Of a DNA stretch of 64,000 bases, positions 1 through 10,200 are shown piece by piece; the stretch's first letter is position 1; each line of letters begins with the position of its first letter. Both the position numbers and the translations under genes were made by a program. The DNA is taken from the NCBI RefSeq assembly GCF_037038585.1, contig NC_092521.1, positions 150,316,605 through 150,380,604 on the forward strand. The letters are read 5' to 3'. This DNA comes from Patagioenas fasciata. Taxonomy: Eukaryota > Chordata > Aves > Columbiformes > Columbidae. A model generated the notes under the pieces. The model was not told the origin of the DNA, made no database searches, and was given only the letters and a program-made list of their open reading frames with translations.

Positions 1-1290
1 CTGTGAGCAGGGTGCTGTATTCAGAGCCATCTAGGGTGTCTTTGGGCAGAATCTTTATTCCAGGATACAGAGTATGCGAATGTGGCATGTCTCTGAGCTG
101 AGGGGTGAAGCTGGTATGCATTGTGATGACAACTCAGGTAGGAAGTGGGGTTTTGTCCCCAAAGGGCAACTCACAAGGCACTTGTGAAGATTTTGAATGT
201 GTATCTGATTTAACAGACCGATGCCTCCAACTAAGAGGCCTGTTGTAAGGCGGGGGGGAGTTATTCTGGGTGTTTCCTTCATGTTAGCATCACTGTTCTA
301 TGAAGATCGTCTTCTGTAGGATGGAAAAGGCAAGCTTCTGCCATCACTTTGGTAGGGAAACCAAGAGTTGTCTCCTTCCAAGGCCCAAGGTGTGACTCAG
401 TGGGCTCCAAGGAGCTCCCCTCATCCAAAGAAACGTCCAGCTGAGGTCCTGCAGCCTGACACAGATTTTAGGGCCCTCAGCTTCATCTCTGCTTCTGACA
501 CCACTGGGTCCTAGGTCTGAGCATGCCTGGTTGAACGGGAAATACAAGCAAAACTAGCACACACTGTATTTTTCTAGAGATGCCAAGGAAGACTGTGTAG
601 GTGGAAAGCTGGTATCAGCCTAGATATTGTCCCCTGGGAGACTTCTCTCTATCAGTAATTCTCAATTATGGTTGTAAGTAACACATGTGGATATCAAAAT
701 TTTTATCACATGAGAGCATGCTTATTGTCCAGGTATATTTTAACTGCCCAGACTACAGCTTCCATGGAAGAGTTTTATTTGTATGGGAAATGTGAGGACC
801 ATGGTGAGGAGGTACTCACTGTGGCTCATACCCTGTTTTGCTTCGTGTATGAAATGAGAGATTTGGTTACAACATTTATGGCATTTGAATTATGAGAAAA
901 CAGAAATCCTTTCTACATTTCTCTCTTTCTCTCTCTGACACCTGCCTGTTTAAAAAGTCTGATCTTCCTCAACAGGAGGCAATTCATATGTCAGTGGTAG
1001 AATAATGGCTGACTGTAAGGTAGCAGATAACATAATCTGCAGCTTGAATTTCTACAGAAACTGTCCTTTCTATTTATTTTACCTGGCCTGGAAAGAGCAA
1101 GCGCTGTTAAGCCAGCAGGTTTGACTGATTGCAGACACGTATCTATAGCCAGGAGTCTCACCTATCAGTAAGTTAGTCTCAAGTAAGGATAGGTTTGATT
1201 TGCCAGCTTTGTCCTTAATCTAAAGCAGTGTGTAACAGAAAGTTAGACCTCAAGTTATAAGCTGCTAACAGTTACAAATAAAGGTAATCG
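1..1290. other. Intergenic sequence, nothing recognised
   Basis: Unique-looking noncoding sequence. The first 560 bases are somewhat richer in G+C and the rest is AT-rich. Open frames here are shorter than 80 codons, have no recognisable domains and sit on both strands, as expected by chance. No splice-flanked exon, repeat family or promoter-like CpG cluster was recognised. Confidence 0.5.
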
Positions 1291-1380
1291 GAAGGGAAGG
1301 GAAGGGAAGGGAAGGGAAGGGAAGGGAAGGGAAGGGAAGGGAAGGGAAGGGAAGGGAAGGGAAGGGAAGGGAAGGGAAGG
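1291..1380 (+). repeat. (GGGAA)18 pentanucleotide array
   Basis: Eighteen essentially perfect copies of a GAAGG/GGGAA unit, followed by a degenerate A/G-rich tail to about 1415. The array is pure polypurine on the plus strand. Every repeat provides a run of three G separated by two A, so the plus strand meets the usual G-quadruplex pattern many times over. As a mirror-type purine/pyrimidine tract it could also form triplex DNA. Copy number is likely to vary between individuals. Confidence 0.97.
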
Positions 1381-4039
1381 GGAAAAGAAAAAAGGAAAGA
1401 GAAAAGAGAAAAGAAATTAATGTTTATTGTTCAGATGATTTGTTTGTTAAAATAAATTGAAATAGAATGTGGTGCTAGGGCTGCTCTTTAGATGTCTTTG
1501 AACATCCCCCATTGCTCTCTGTCAGCTGGTGGCTTCACTCAGTAGCAATTGATTTTAAGAAGGAGAAAAATACAAATTATTCATCCAGCACATTCGCAAG
1601 CAACATCTGTCTCTAAGAGCTATAATGTGTCTGAGGCTATGACAACTCTGCTTTCTCAAGAGAATGTTTACCACTGACATGGGGAGCTTGATGATTTATA
1701 CAATATTTTGAACCATGACAATTATGAGACAACACGTAATAGACTTTAAATTGTGTGTGTTTATTCTGATCATAGATTGAGCAGTGGTGTATTTTGCTCT
1801 TTGATTTTAAGCCACCTAGTGGTAATATAAATGAGATAATAAATCAGTGCATAAGAGTTGTGAACCTTTCTTGGCAGCTATGTACTATTTAATGGGACTA
1901 AGCTCAGCAAAGTGAATTGAAACCTCAATGTTTTGTATCTTTTGCTAAATAACATATTTTTTTTTAATTTATTTACTAGAAATACAATAAAAACGTCAAT
2001 GTTACCTAATAACAAGGAGTTAATTCATTCATTGAGATTGATCCTGCCAATGGGCTACTCCAGCTCTCTGCTGAGGCTGTTTCAAACCACTTTTCCCTCT
2101 GGGAGCCTTTTTTTTGGGACTGTCTGACTCAGCAGGTATTGGAATGGTACTTGGCAGATGTGGCAGCTGGATGCAATTGCTGCCTTCCCAACCTCAGCCC
2201 ACTGCCCTGCTTCCACTAGTGACAGAAACCTGTGCAGAGAGTCAGGCAGCCTTGGGCCATACTATTTTGTGGCCCTTAGGCAAACATGGTTTGAGAAGAT
2301 TCTCCAAAATATTCTTGTGTTGTGGTCAGGAGTGTAAATGGAAACGCCTGGCTCTGACCCTGGGCTTTGCCATGGCTTGCTGCTAGTATTCACTTCCCAG
2401 AGAATTTTTATCCAGTGTATTCTAATATCAAAATCTGACCTTAAAAATAGTATTTTCCAAAATTGAGCAATTTATCCAAATATTACAGCATATAACTGAA
2501 CTAGAATTATCAAGGAGCATTATATACCCATACATCCATGACAGAGCTACCTTTTCCAGACCTGTTGTCTGGATGATAATCAATCACATGTCCTTTTGCC
2601 CTCAAGAACCAAAGTTAATTACAGACCTGCTCAGTGGTCTATGAGATACACTCAGCACCTCAGATATACTGTAGCTAATTTTAGGGTTTTCTAAATGGGA
2701 ACTGTAGATCAAAGTATCTTTCATTTTGTCTGTGTTCTCATATAATGGTTTCAAAAGCATCCAGATCACTAAATCCTTATTGCTAATCTTGCAGGTTAGA
2801 AACCACAGTCACCTTTCTTTTCTGTGCTGACTTCTTGAATCCTTTCTAGTCATTGGCTGTTCCCTGGTGCCATGTTGCATACATTTTCTTTTATGTTCAT
2901 ATATCTCTCAGTTGCCTACATATAACTTCCAGATGCTAAGACTACATAGCATTCCAAAACTCCCCTAAATGTTACATCCTATATTCTCAGCTGGATTACC
3001 ATAATATACTTTCAGAGTAATCTTAAATAAAATGGTTCATCCTCTGCTTTTAACATACAGTATAGAAAAGCAGGGCTCTTCTTTAGAGAGGAGAATAAAA
3101 ATTTTATATTATGTCTTCAGTGCTTCCTGAAGGTTAAGATGTTCAAATAATCCCCAGAGAGTTAGAAAAGAGAAAATGCCTTGCCTTCAGTTTCAGAATT
3201 CACTACCTATTTAGCATTTGCAATTTCTGTGTGATACCTCAGGCTTCTGGTATGTCATGTTCCTACGTAATTTTTTCCTAAATTGGGTACAGGAAGCACC
3301 AGGCCTATTAAGCTGAAAGACAGTTGCAGGCAGAGTATGGACGCAGGTGCTTGTTAATTCTGGAAAGTATGTAGAAAGGATTATAAGAATTCCTTGTAAA
3401 GTAGGAGAGGAAGGAAATGTCAGCTGGGATGAGGAATCCACAAGAACGGCCCAGATGGGAAGAGAAATTCAGCCAGATGTTTGTTATCATGTTTGGTGCA
3501 ATGAAGCCAAATACCAGGTTGAGGATGAACCTGGCTGAGGAGAGGGATTTTCTCTCTTCTGCTGAAGGGTTGGATCCAGAAAAAGATGCGTCATTTCCAG
3601 AATTCTGCCTGTGTGGTCTGAAATGAAGCTCAGCTCTCACTGTGCTGCCTGTTTTCAAGGTTGGAGTGGGACAGCTGAGCTCCAGCTGGCCTCACAGCCA
3701 CTAGGGAGTGATGGAGGGGGTGCTGGGGATCACCGCCAGGATGGGTCTCGGGGTGCCACTCACTCAGGCATGGTGTGCCCTCCATGGGCACTGTTCCCAA
3801 CACTGAAGGGAGAGAAGCCAGGCAACCATCATGGTCCCCAGCTGAGCAACACTGTGCCTAGGGGCTGCGGGTGTGCAGTGTGCTCCTTCAGGCAGGAGTG
3901 CTTCTCCAGTCTTCTGCCACTCCAAGGAGCTTTCTGGCTTTGCAAGGAGGATGAGGGAGAGAGGGAGAGGTCGGCATGGGAATTGACACCCTGGCTGCTG
4001 CCCTGAAGGGGTGTTGGAGACCAGCCCCTCTTCCAGTCC
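1381..4039. other. Intergenic sequence with a GC-richer patch before a CR1
   Basis: Mostly AT-rich unique sequence. From about 3640 to 4039 the composition becomes richer in G+C, and overlapping frames up to 131 codons open on both strands. None of these resembles a known protein, and the run ends where CR1 homology begins. The patch could be an unrecognised old insertion. Confidence 0.45.
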
Positions 4040-4682
4040 ATATGGACATGAGCTGGCAATGTGCACTTGCAGCCCGGAAGGCCAATCGTATCTTGGGCTG
4101 CATCAAAAGGAGAATGGCCAGTAGGTCAAGGGAGGTGATTCTGCCCCTCTGCTCTGCTCTGGTGAGACCCCACCTGGAGTCCTGTGTCCAGTTCTGGAAC
4201 CGTCAGCACAGGAAAGACATGGACCTGTTGGAGAGGGGCCAGAGGAGGCTACAAAAATGGTCAGAGGGCTGGAACAGCTCTGCTGTGAGGACAGGCTGAG
4301 AGAGCTGGGGTTGTTCAACCTGAAGATGGTTCCAGGGAGACCTTATTGTGGCCTTTCAGAACTTAAAAGGAGCCTATAAGAAAGATGGAGACAGACTTTA
4401 GAGAGGTGTGTAATGATAGGATAAGGTGTAATTGTTTTAAACTAAAGGAGGGGAGATGCAGGCTAGATATGAGGAAGAAATTTTTTACAGCGATGATGGT
4501 GAAACACTGGCCCAGGTTGCCCAGAGAGGTGGTAGATGCCCCATCTCTGGAAACATTCAAGGCCAGGCTGGATGGGGCTCTGAGCAATCTGATTTAGTTG
4601 AAGATGTCCCTGCTCATTGCAGAGGGTTGGACTGAATGACCTTTGAAGGTCCCTTCCAACCCAGACTATTCTATGATTCTGT
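4040..4682 (+). mobile_element. CR1 LINE, 5'-truncated, with ORF2 C-terminus and 3' end
   Basis: This is a plus-strand CR1 retrotransposon fragment. It begins inside the C-terminal part of the reverse transcriptase ORF. The frame open at 3976-4299 contains [19 protein letters not shown] and [14 protein letters not shown], typical of CR1 ORF2. A second frame at 4385-4597 contains LDMRKKFF, RLPREVVDAPSLETF and ARLDGALSNL, the family's extreme C-terminus. The two parts lie in different frames, so the copy is dead. The 3' end shows the hallmark CCCTTCCAACCCAGACTATT, then ATTCTATG and ATTCTGTG octamers. Known CR1 biology: non-LTR, usually 5'-truncated, no poly(A) tail. The 5' edge is estimated from where homology fades. 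Confidence 0.95.
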
Positions 4683-5036
4683 GGAAGTACTGAGTATGAA
4701 ATAGTAAACCCCAAATCACCAGCAGTTAGATCCCAAGGGGGATTTAGGAGTGTCATTCAGACAAAAATCCCAAGAATAAGCAGGCTATCTAAGTGACTGA
4801 GGAGGACAAGCTCTATCGATTTTCTGTGCTTTTAAGACAAGGTGGCAGTACTTTAAAACCTGACTTTATCTCTTGCCAGGCTTCATTTGCTCAGAGGAAA
4901 TGGGAATTCCTCAACACACTCCAGGGGCATGCAGTGGGTTGGAAATACCTTTGCCTCCCTGGAAGGGAGGTTTTGGAACTGCAGCAGAGCAATGACAGTG
5001 GTGATTCCACTTGGCACAACTTCGGGGTAAACACTT
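4683..5036. other. Spacer between CR1 and LTR
   Basis: Unique-looking sequence between the CR1 3' end and the left edge of the ERVL-like LTR. A plus frame covering 4793-5179 runs into the LTR and resembles no known protein, so it is not called. If the LTR boundary at 5037 is right, the last 5 bases before it (about 5032-5036) should be one copy of the target-site duplication. Confidence 0.4.
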
Positions 5037-5146
5037 TGTCACGTCCCGCCCTGAGGTATGAGTGCGGGAGAAGTGACTCAGGTTTGTGGGTCCCCCCTGT
5101 TTGGAAAACAGTACACACAGTATTTAAGGTCTGCAAACAAAAGGCT

Positions 5147-5152
5147 TTTATT
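5147..5152 (-). terminator. LTR polyadenylation signal AATAAA
   Basis: AATAAA on the minus strand, followed on that strand by TTTGTTTGCAGACC and about 110 bases to the proposed LTR end. This is the expected position of the R-region poly(A) signal. A second AATAAA (plus 5554-5559) lies upstream of the TATA box and is not in a position to serve. Confidence 0.55.
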
Positions 5153-5498
5153 TTGCAGCTTGGCCCAAATGCTATATGATTCAGTGGCAGAAGGATTTAC
5201 GTTATTGTAGGTTCAATTGGTAAACATTAAAAGTTTGCGGTGTATACGGGGCTGTAAATCTTATGTTACTATGTTATATATAAAAAGGAAAGCAAAAAGG
5301 TAGAAGTATGGGAAAGAAAGAAAAGAGAAAGATTTCACCATCCTTACGGCTTCTCTTTATGTATGATGGAGTTTGCAGTCTCAGGTCCAGTGGTGTGCTG
5401 TGTCCTCTGGTTTCTTGTTCAGTTCCTGTGGCAAGACTGGTGGGCAGAGTGGTCTTCAGGATGGTGGGTGGGCACCGCCAGTAGTTGCACAAGGTGGG

Positions 5499-5506
5499 CC
5501 TTTATA
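5499..5506 (-). promoter_or_regulatory. LTR TATA box
   Basis: TATAAAGG on the minus strand, within GGGCTATAAAGGCCC. It lies about 190 bases inside the LTR from its 5' end, the expected place for the U3 core promoter. Confidence 0.6.
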
Positions 5507-5697
5507 GCCCTCTGGGCTGCCTGCTTGCATAACTTTTTGTCTTTTGTGGAGGTTTTATTGTGAAAGAGGGAAAAGTCTGGGGGGAAGGAGTGACTGCGAA
5601 AGATCAACAAGACTTGGGCCATGTTGAAGGGTCTCAGCTTTTCCCTTTGTGCCGTGCCGGGTGTATTAGAAGGTGGAGCTATGTGCCCTCTGGTACA

Positions 5698-5710
5698 TCC
5701 CCCACCTCCT
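5698..5710 (-). other. Polypurine tract of the ERVL-like element
   Basis: AGGAGGTGGGGGA on the minus strand directly abuts the TG start of the LTR. Retroviruses and LTR retrotransposons use such a tract to prime plus-strand DNA synthesis. Its presence shows that internal element sequence continues to the right, so this is not a clean solo LTR. Confidence 0.7.
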
Positions 5711-6930
5711 GTATCAGCCAGATGGCCTGGGCTGTGGCTGTTAGCTTGTCGTTGATAATAAATCACAGTTCACCCTGTACTGAATGTATCATCTCCTGTG
5801 GCTGGATGAACTGGTTTTGCCACAATGTTTTGACCATTATCCTTATCAGTACCTGACACTCTGCCTTTTTCTGACCAGAGAACATGGAAATGTCTGCGTA
5901 GAGATGCATGCAGTGAACTGCAGCAGGTAGTTTTTGATGCAGATGGGGAAGATAGATTTGGAGTTTGCCACCTGGCTCCTTTACACATCACGAAGGTGCA
6001 TGCAAGAGACCCTGAGGAAGGACATTTGCTGGAGACTTCTTGATTTCTCTTCTAGGGCATTTCACCAGACGACTGGCAGTGGTTTTAGCTAAGCCGTGCC
6101 TGATGGAGGTGCACAAAAACCACTGGGACTTTGCATCCCCCTGCAGCCACCTCCTTTCTGCTGTCCAGGTGTCCCCTGTGGCTCTGCACTGGAGGCAGCA
6201 GCCTGGGCTGAGGTGACAGTGGGGTGAGGAGATACATGTGGGACCCACACTGCTGCTGCCAGCAGATCCTGAGAAAACTGTCCAGGCTACTTTCCCAGCC
6301 TCTCCACAGCCACAGAGAGAGCCGCATCCATACTTTTGCATGGCATCTCCCTGCAAGGCATATCTTGGGCTCACTTTAGGCAGCTGAGTGGCACCAAAAT
6401 CAACAGGCAAAGCTAGAAAGGAGCAATAGCTGGGATATCAGAGTAGAAAGTGCCAGACTGAGTCTGCCTGTTCCAGAAAACAGTGTGCTGATAGAGGCAG
6501 TGTAGGGAAGGATGGACTGTTTGAGGCAAAACCATTGAATTACCATATGTGCCAGTCACACAGGTCTGGATGTACTTCAGCTGTGTCAGCCCATAAGCAA
6601 GCCTGAGTTGTGGCAGAGTTGTGATTGCTGTGCCAGCTTGGTACAGGTGAACATGTCCCAGATTTGTGCTGGTAGCTGTGCAGGGCACCAACCCTGGCTT
6701 TGTCAGCTTTGCCATTTCAGGTCTCCTTCAGCCCCACACACGTTTGCAGGGCACAGAAAGGTCATTTTCAGCTTGAGGGCTCATGACATTTGTCATGCAG
6801 GATGTACGCTCAAGCCTTTTAGATGCAGCACAACTGCTGGACTGTAGCCACCAAGTCACTTCTATTTGGTCATGGAGAGAACTGCACAGACTCACCAAAT
6901 GTGCCCAGACAAGGAATGTCAAGTTCATAT
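5711..6930 (-). mobile_element. Decayed internal region of the ERVL-like element
   Basis: Sequence upstream, on the minus strand, of the polypurine tract. Minus-strand frames stay open in pieces (5770-5991, 5988-6410, 6413-6715, 6728-6928), suggesting a decayed coding region on the same strand as the LTR. No gag, protease, reverse transcriptase, integrase or envelope motif could be recognised, so the gene content is not assigned. No matching 5' LTR was seen to the right, so the copy is 5'-truncated or the rest is too decayed. The right end is a guess. Confidence 0.4.
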
Positions 6931-6960
6931 TCCCATCAAAGATTTACACAGACTCACAGG

Positions 6961-6983
6961 TATGTATGTATGTATGTATGTAT
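6961..6983 (+). repeat. (TATG)n microsatellite
   Basis: Five perfect TATG units plus TAT. A short simple repeat with no further structure. Confidence 0.9.
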
Positions 6984-7974
6984 TTACAAATCCAAAAATC
7001 ACAATGACATTTCAGATGGCAGTATATCACTGGGAGCTCATGTTCAATTGGTTATACACAATGTTCCCTGCAGGACAATTATTTTCTGGAGAATATTAAT
7101 GCATAATACAAGACACCTTTTTATTTCTAGATGTATAATTTGACTTTGGCCATATTAAGAATGGGTGTTGACTGACACAACCTGTTTTATAAATTGATTC
7201 ACTTTGTTCACTCTGCATTACTGACCCGTCCCCATTCTTTACTGCTCACCGATTTCTCTCAGCTGCAGAATAAACTTTACATTTTCTTCCCAGTCACTGA
7301 TGATAGTGTACAGCAGCTTCTCAACCAGAGGGAAGGAGCAGTCATGCCAGCCTCTCAGATCCCTGTTTATTAACCACAGCAGCCAAAAGCCCACGCAGCT
7401 GCAGAGAGGCTGTCTGGCCTTCCCAGCACTGTCTCAGCAGTAACACCCACTATAACCCTTTTCTTCTCACACGCTTTCCCTGCAAAACACTGATAATGAT
7501 GCTTCAATTCACAGTCACATTCCTAGCAAAGTGATTAAGCTTAAAAATTAAAAAAAAAAAAAAAAAGGAAGCCAAATTGTTTAAAGAGGGATTGCTTTGG
7601 TAAAGGGAGTCCAGGAGTCCACACTTTTCTGAACTGCATCTGAAGAACAAAGAGAAAGAAGCAAAATAATGTGCAGCTAGTTAAGAAATAGCTTTCAGAA
7701 TTTATTTGGTTGGGAAATGTTTTAATGTTACTAGTCATGGTTAGACAATAGGGTCATGACCTGAACATCTTAGGAAAATACCAGCTGCTCTGAAAGAAAA
7801 AAATTACAAACATATGGTGAAACCAGTAACACTGAGGCCTTTAACTTGACAAATTTCACATAAGTTAATTCCGGTGGTAATGTAGTTTCTTCCTGGAACA
7901 TTTATTTATTTGTGCACTATTTTTCTAAGTGAGTTACATCCAGGCTTTTTCACTGAGGTTCATTGTCTCTGGAG
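6984..7974. other. Intergenic sequence with an A17 run
   Basis: Unique-looking AT-rich sequence. An uninterrupted A run lies at 7550-7566, but no retroelement body was recognised 5' of it. No exon-like or promoter-like sequence seen. Confidence 0.45.
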
Positions 7975-8500
7975 AATGTCATTCAATTTAATGTCACCCA
8001 GAATGGTCTCCAAACATTCTGCTCCAACTGTGTCTCAAACAGCACAGTTATGTCTCTTCAACCAAGCCCTCCCTCTGCTCTTCACTGCCTCACTTTCCAG
8101 CCTACAGCACACATTACACATATTCTGAAGGATCTTCCTCCTACCTTAAATGCTTTTTTTTTGAGCTGTTTCCTTCTCAATGATATGCTTATTGCCCTTA
8201 AATCAGCCTTTCACTTCATTCTCCAGGCAGATATCTTTAGTCATCTTTGACACTGTTTGCTTTTCTCTCAGCAATGTCTGATGGGCTACGAGTTACTCTA
8301 CCCAGACTTGCACCAGCTGCTACTCTGTTGTAATCTTTAATCAGGTCCAAATCACCACAATCTGACTATTGCAATTTTTGCTTATGGTTCTCCTAAATCT
8401 TTGGTGTCTAAGCTCTGAGGTTTCTGGGATGCTGCAGCCAGGCTTCTCTTGATCCTCAAACAATGCCTCTTCTGGCATTGTCAGTGGCTGCCAGTGCATT
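7975..8500 (+). mobile_element. Ancient L2/CR1-superfamily LINE remnant
   Basis: The nucleotide pattern follows the C-terminal part of L2-type ORF2 as I remember it from amniote genomes. It has a segment like CTCAAACAGCACAGTTATGT near 8035 (family: CCAAAACTGAACTCATCAT), then a CATCTTTGAC-type segment near 8240. Next comes CTGACTATTGCAA near 8363 (family: CTCGACTATTGCAAC), and finally GCATTGTCAGTGGCTGCCAGT near 8475 (family: CACTGGCTCCCAGT). Divergence is high and no long frame survives, so this is a very old insertion. Ends are approximate. Confidence 0.5.
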
Positions 8501-10052
8501 ATTTTGCTTAATATATAATATTAGGTGATTTGGTGTGGTCTTTGTATTTTCTACCATAGATTACTGGCTATGTCTGTTGTTGAAGACAAGTGCTGCTCCA
8601 CAGCAGTGTGGTGCAGCCTGTGCAACATTAGCTGCCAAGTTCTTATAGTATCAGGAAATAAAAGCTGGATTTATAGTGCACTGGTGAAGGTGGTACTGTT
8701 CCCTCCTGGTTTGGAGGACTTTATGTTGCTCTGCTTTTTGTGATCTGTCCTAGCTGAAGTGGCCCTTAGCCAACCTGCTCCAACAGCACAGGCAATTCCT
8801 TTCTTCTGGGAACAAAACCTGCCTCACAAACCTCTTTGCTACTGTCCTGGCCTGTAAATTGCACATAGTCACCTGCATGAGAAACTATATAGCTTTATAA
8901 GTTGGATACACAGTTCTCTATGTATCTGCCCATCATAGGAATGTATTTGTCCTCTTCTGTATAAGGACACGTTGACTGACTTTTGATTTTCTGAAATTAA
9001 TCATTGTTGTACTGAGTCCATCTATTACTACAATTTCATTTGGTTTCTCTCATTTCAAAATTTCACAGATAATCTCTATTCCTTTTCTGCCAAACACATT
9101 ATTAAGTTAAAGAAAAATGAGACAGAAATTGCATGTCTATGGGTCAGAAAGATGCCATAGACCCATACTTGTGTGTAATATATTAAAAAAAAAAAAAGGC
9201 CAGTGTAAAAGGAAGAGCAGAAGTATCAGAGCAGAAGTTTCTTCATTGCAGGTTTTTCATATCATACTCCAAAACCCAGGCTAGGAAAGAAAACAACACA
9301 AGAAACATATGAGATGGATGGGAAAACAGGTGGGAGAGGCAAAGATGTGAGAAGCAGTGGTCCAGGCAATGCTGGATGGTGACTCCTCTTCTGGGCCGCA
9401 CAGTCCCTGAGATCTGCATGTGATGGAGAAGAGGGACAGCAGCCAGCCCCAGAAGCTGGGGTGTGATGCTGACACGGGGCTGTTATGAGCCTCTGGGGTT
9501 TCCGAATGAAAACAAGAAATTTAGCAAGCATCTACTATAAACTTCCCTTAATCTCAAACTATTTCTTTCAGCATATGGAGTGCATTAAAAGAGTATAAAA
9601 CCGTTCTCAGTGGAGGTTTACTGTGTATTATACAAAAATTGAATTGTTGTAACAGCAACTGCAGCTGACTACAACCTCTAAAGATGCAGCATAAATCTGA
9701 GTTTTAGTGCCCCATATAGTAAACACTTGGTGGGTAACATTGCAGAGTCTGCACAAACAATGCTACAGATCAGACCCTTTCTGCTAAAACAGACACATGG
9801 CCACTAATCTACATTAGAAAATAGGAAGGCCACACAAAATCACTGGAAATATATACTAAACAAAGCAGATCATTATTAGACATACAAATCTAAGTTTTTG
9901 TGAGATGTTGTCTCAGCTATAGCAGCACCATAAAATGATCCTAATAGCCTGTACAACCATTTGGCTTGATATAAAAATACATATTCCTTTGACAGATGTA
10001 GGAGTGGCAGGCTGTTACAGTAGTTACCTTAATCTGGCAATTGCTGTAAACA
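8501..10052. other. Intergenic AT-rich sequence
   Basis: No gene, exon or recognisable repeat. An A-rich run lies at 9184-9196. Short frames near 9262-9531 on the minus strand show no family resemblance. Confidence 0.45.
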
Positions 10053-10200
10053 CAGTCATAGAATAATTTTGGTTGAAAGAGACTCTTAAGATCATCAAGT
10101 CCAACTATAACCTAACTAGCACTAAGCCATGTCCCTAAGAATCTAAACACATCCAGGGATGGTGAGAAAGTTCTCCTTTTCAAGGATTTAAAGATGCTCT
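10053..10200 (-). mobile_element. CR1 LINE 3' fragment
   Basis: Minus-strand CR1 tail. The plus strand reads TCATAGAATAATTTTGGTTG, then AGATCATCAAGTCCAACTAT, the reverse complement of the CR1 3' end. It continues through a CR1 segment (CCATGTCCCTAAGAATCTAA) until similarity fades near 10200. Severely 5'-truncated and moderately diverged. Confidence 0.85.

Larger units (their letters stand above)
5037..5697 (-). mobile_element. ERVL-like LTR (3' LTR), minus strand
   Basis: Read on the minus strand, this 661-bp block starts TGTACCA and ends GACGTGACA, giving TG...CA ends with matching TGT/ACA termini. It has a TATA box (TATAAAGG, plus 5499-5506) and, about 350 bases further along, an AATAAA signal (plus 5147-5152) inside GCTGCAAAATAAAAGCC. 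This is the U3-R-U5 order. Just upstream on the minus strand lies a polypurine tract, as expected for a 3' LTR. The layout and wording resemble avian class III (ERVL) LTRs as I remember them. It may still carry promoter activity directed leftward. Boundaries are inferred from the TG/CA ends and the polypurine tract, not from a paired LTR. Confidence 0.75.

Noticed and set aside
1291-1380. CRISPR-like array
   Set aside because: The repeat has no spacers and is a simple vertebrate microsatellite.
3308-3658. 116-codon minus ORF with overlapping plus ORFs
   Set aside because: No recognisable domain, AT-rich context and open frames on both strands. Treated as chance.
5272-5290. Plus-strand TATATAAAAAGG as a promoter
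   Set aside because: It lies inside the minus-strand LTR, in the stretch that reads as the pyrimidine-rich R region on the other strand. No downstream plus-strand gene evidence.
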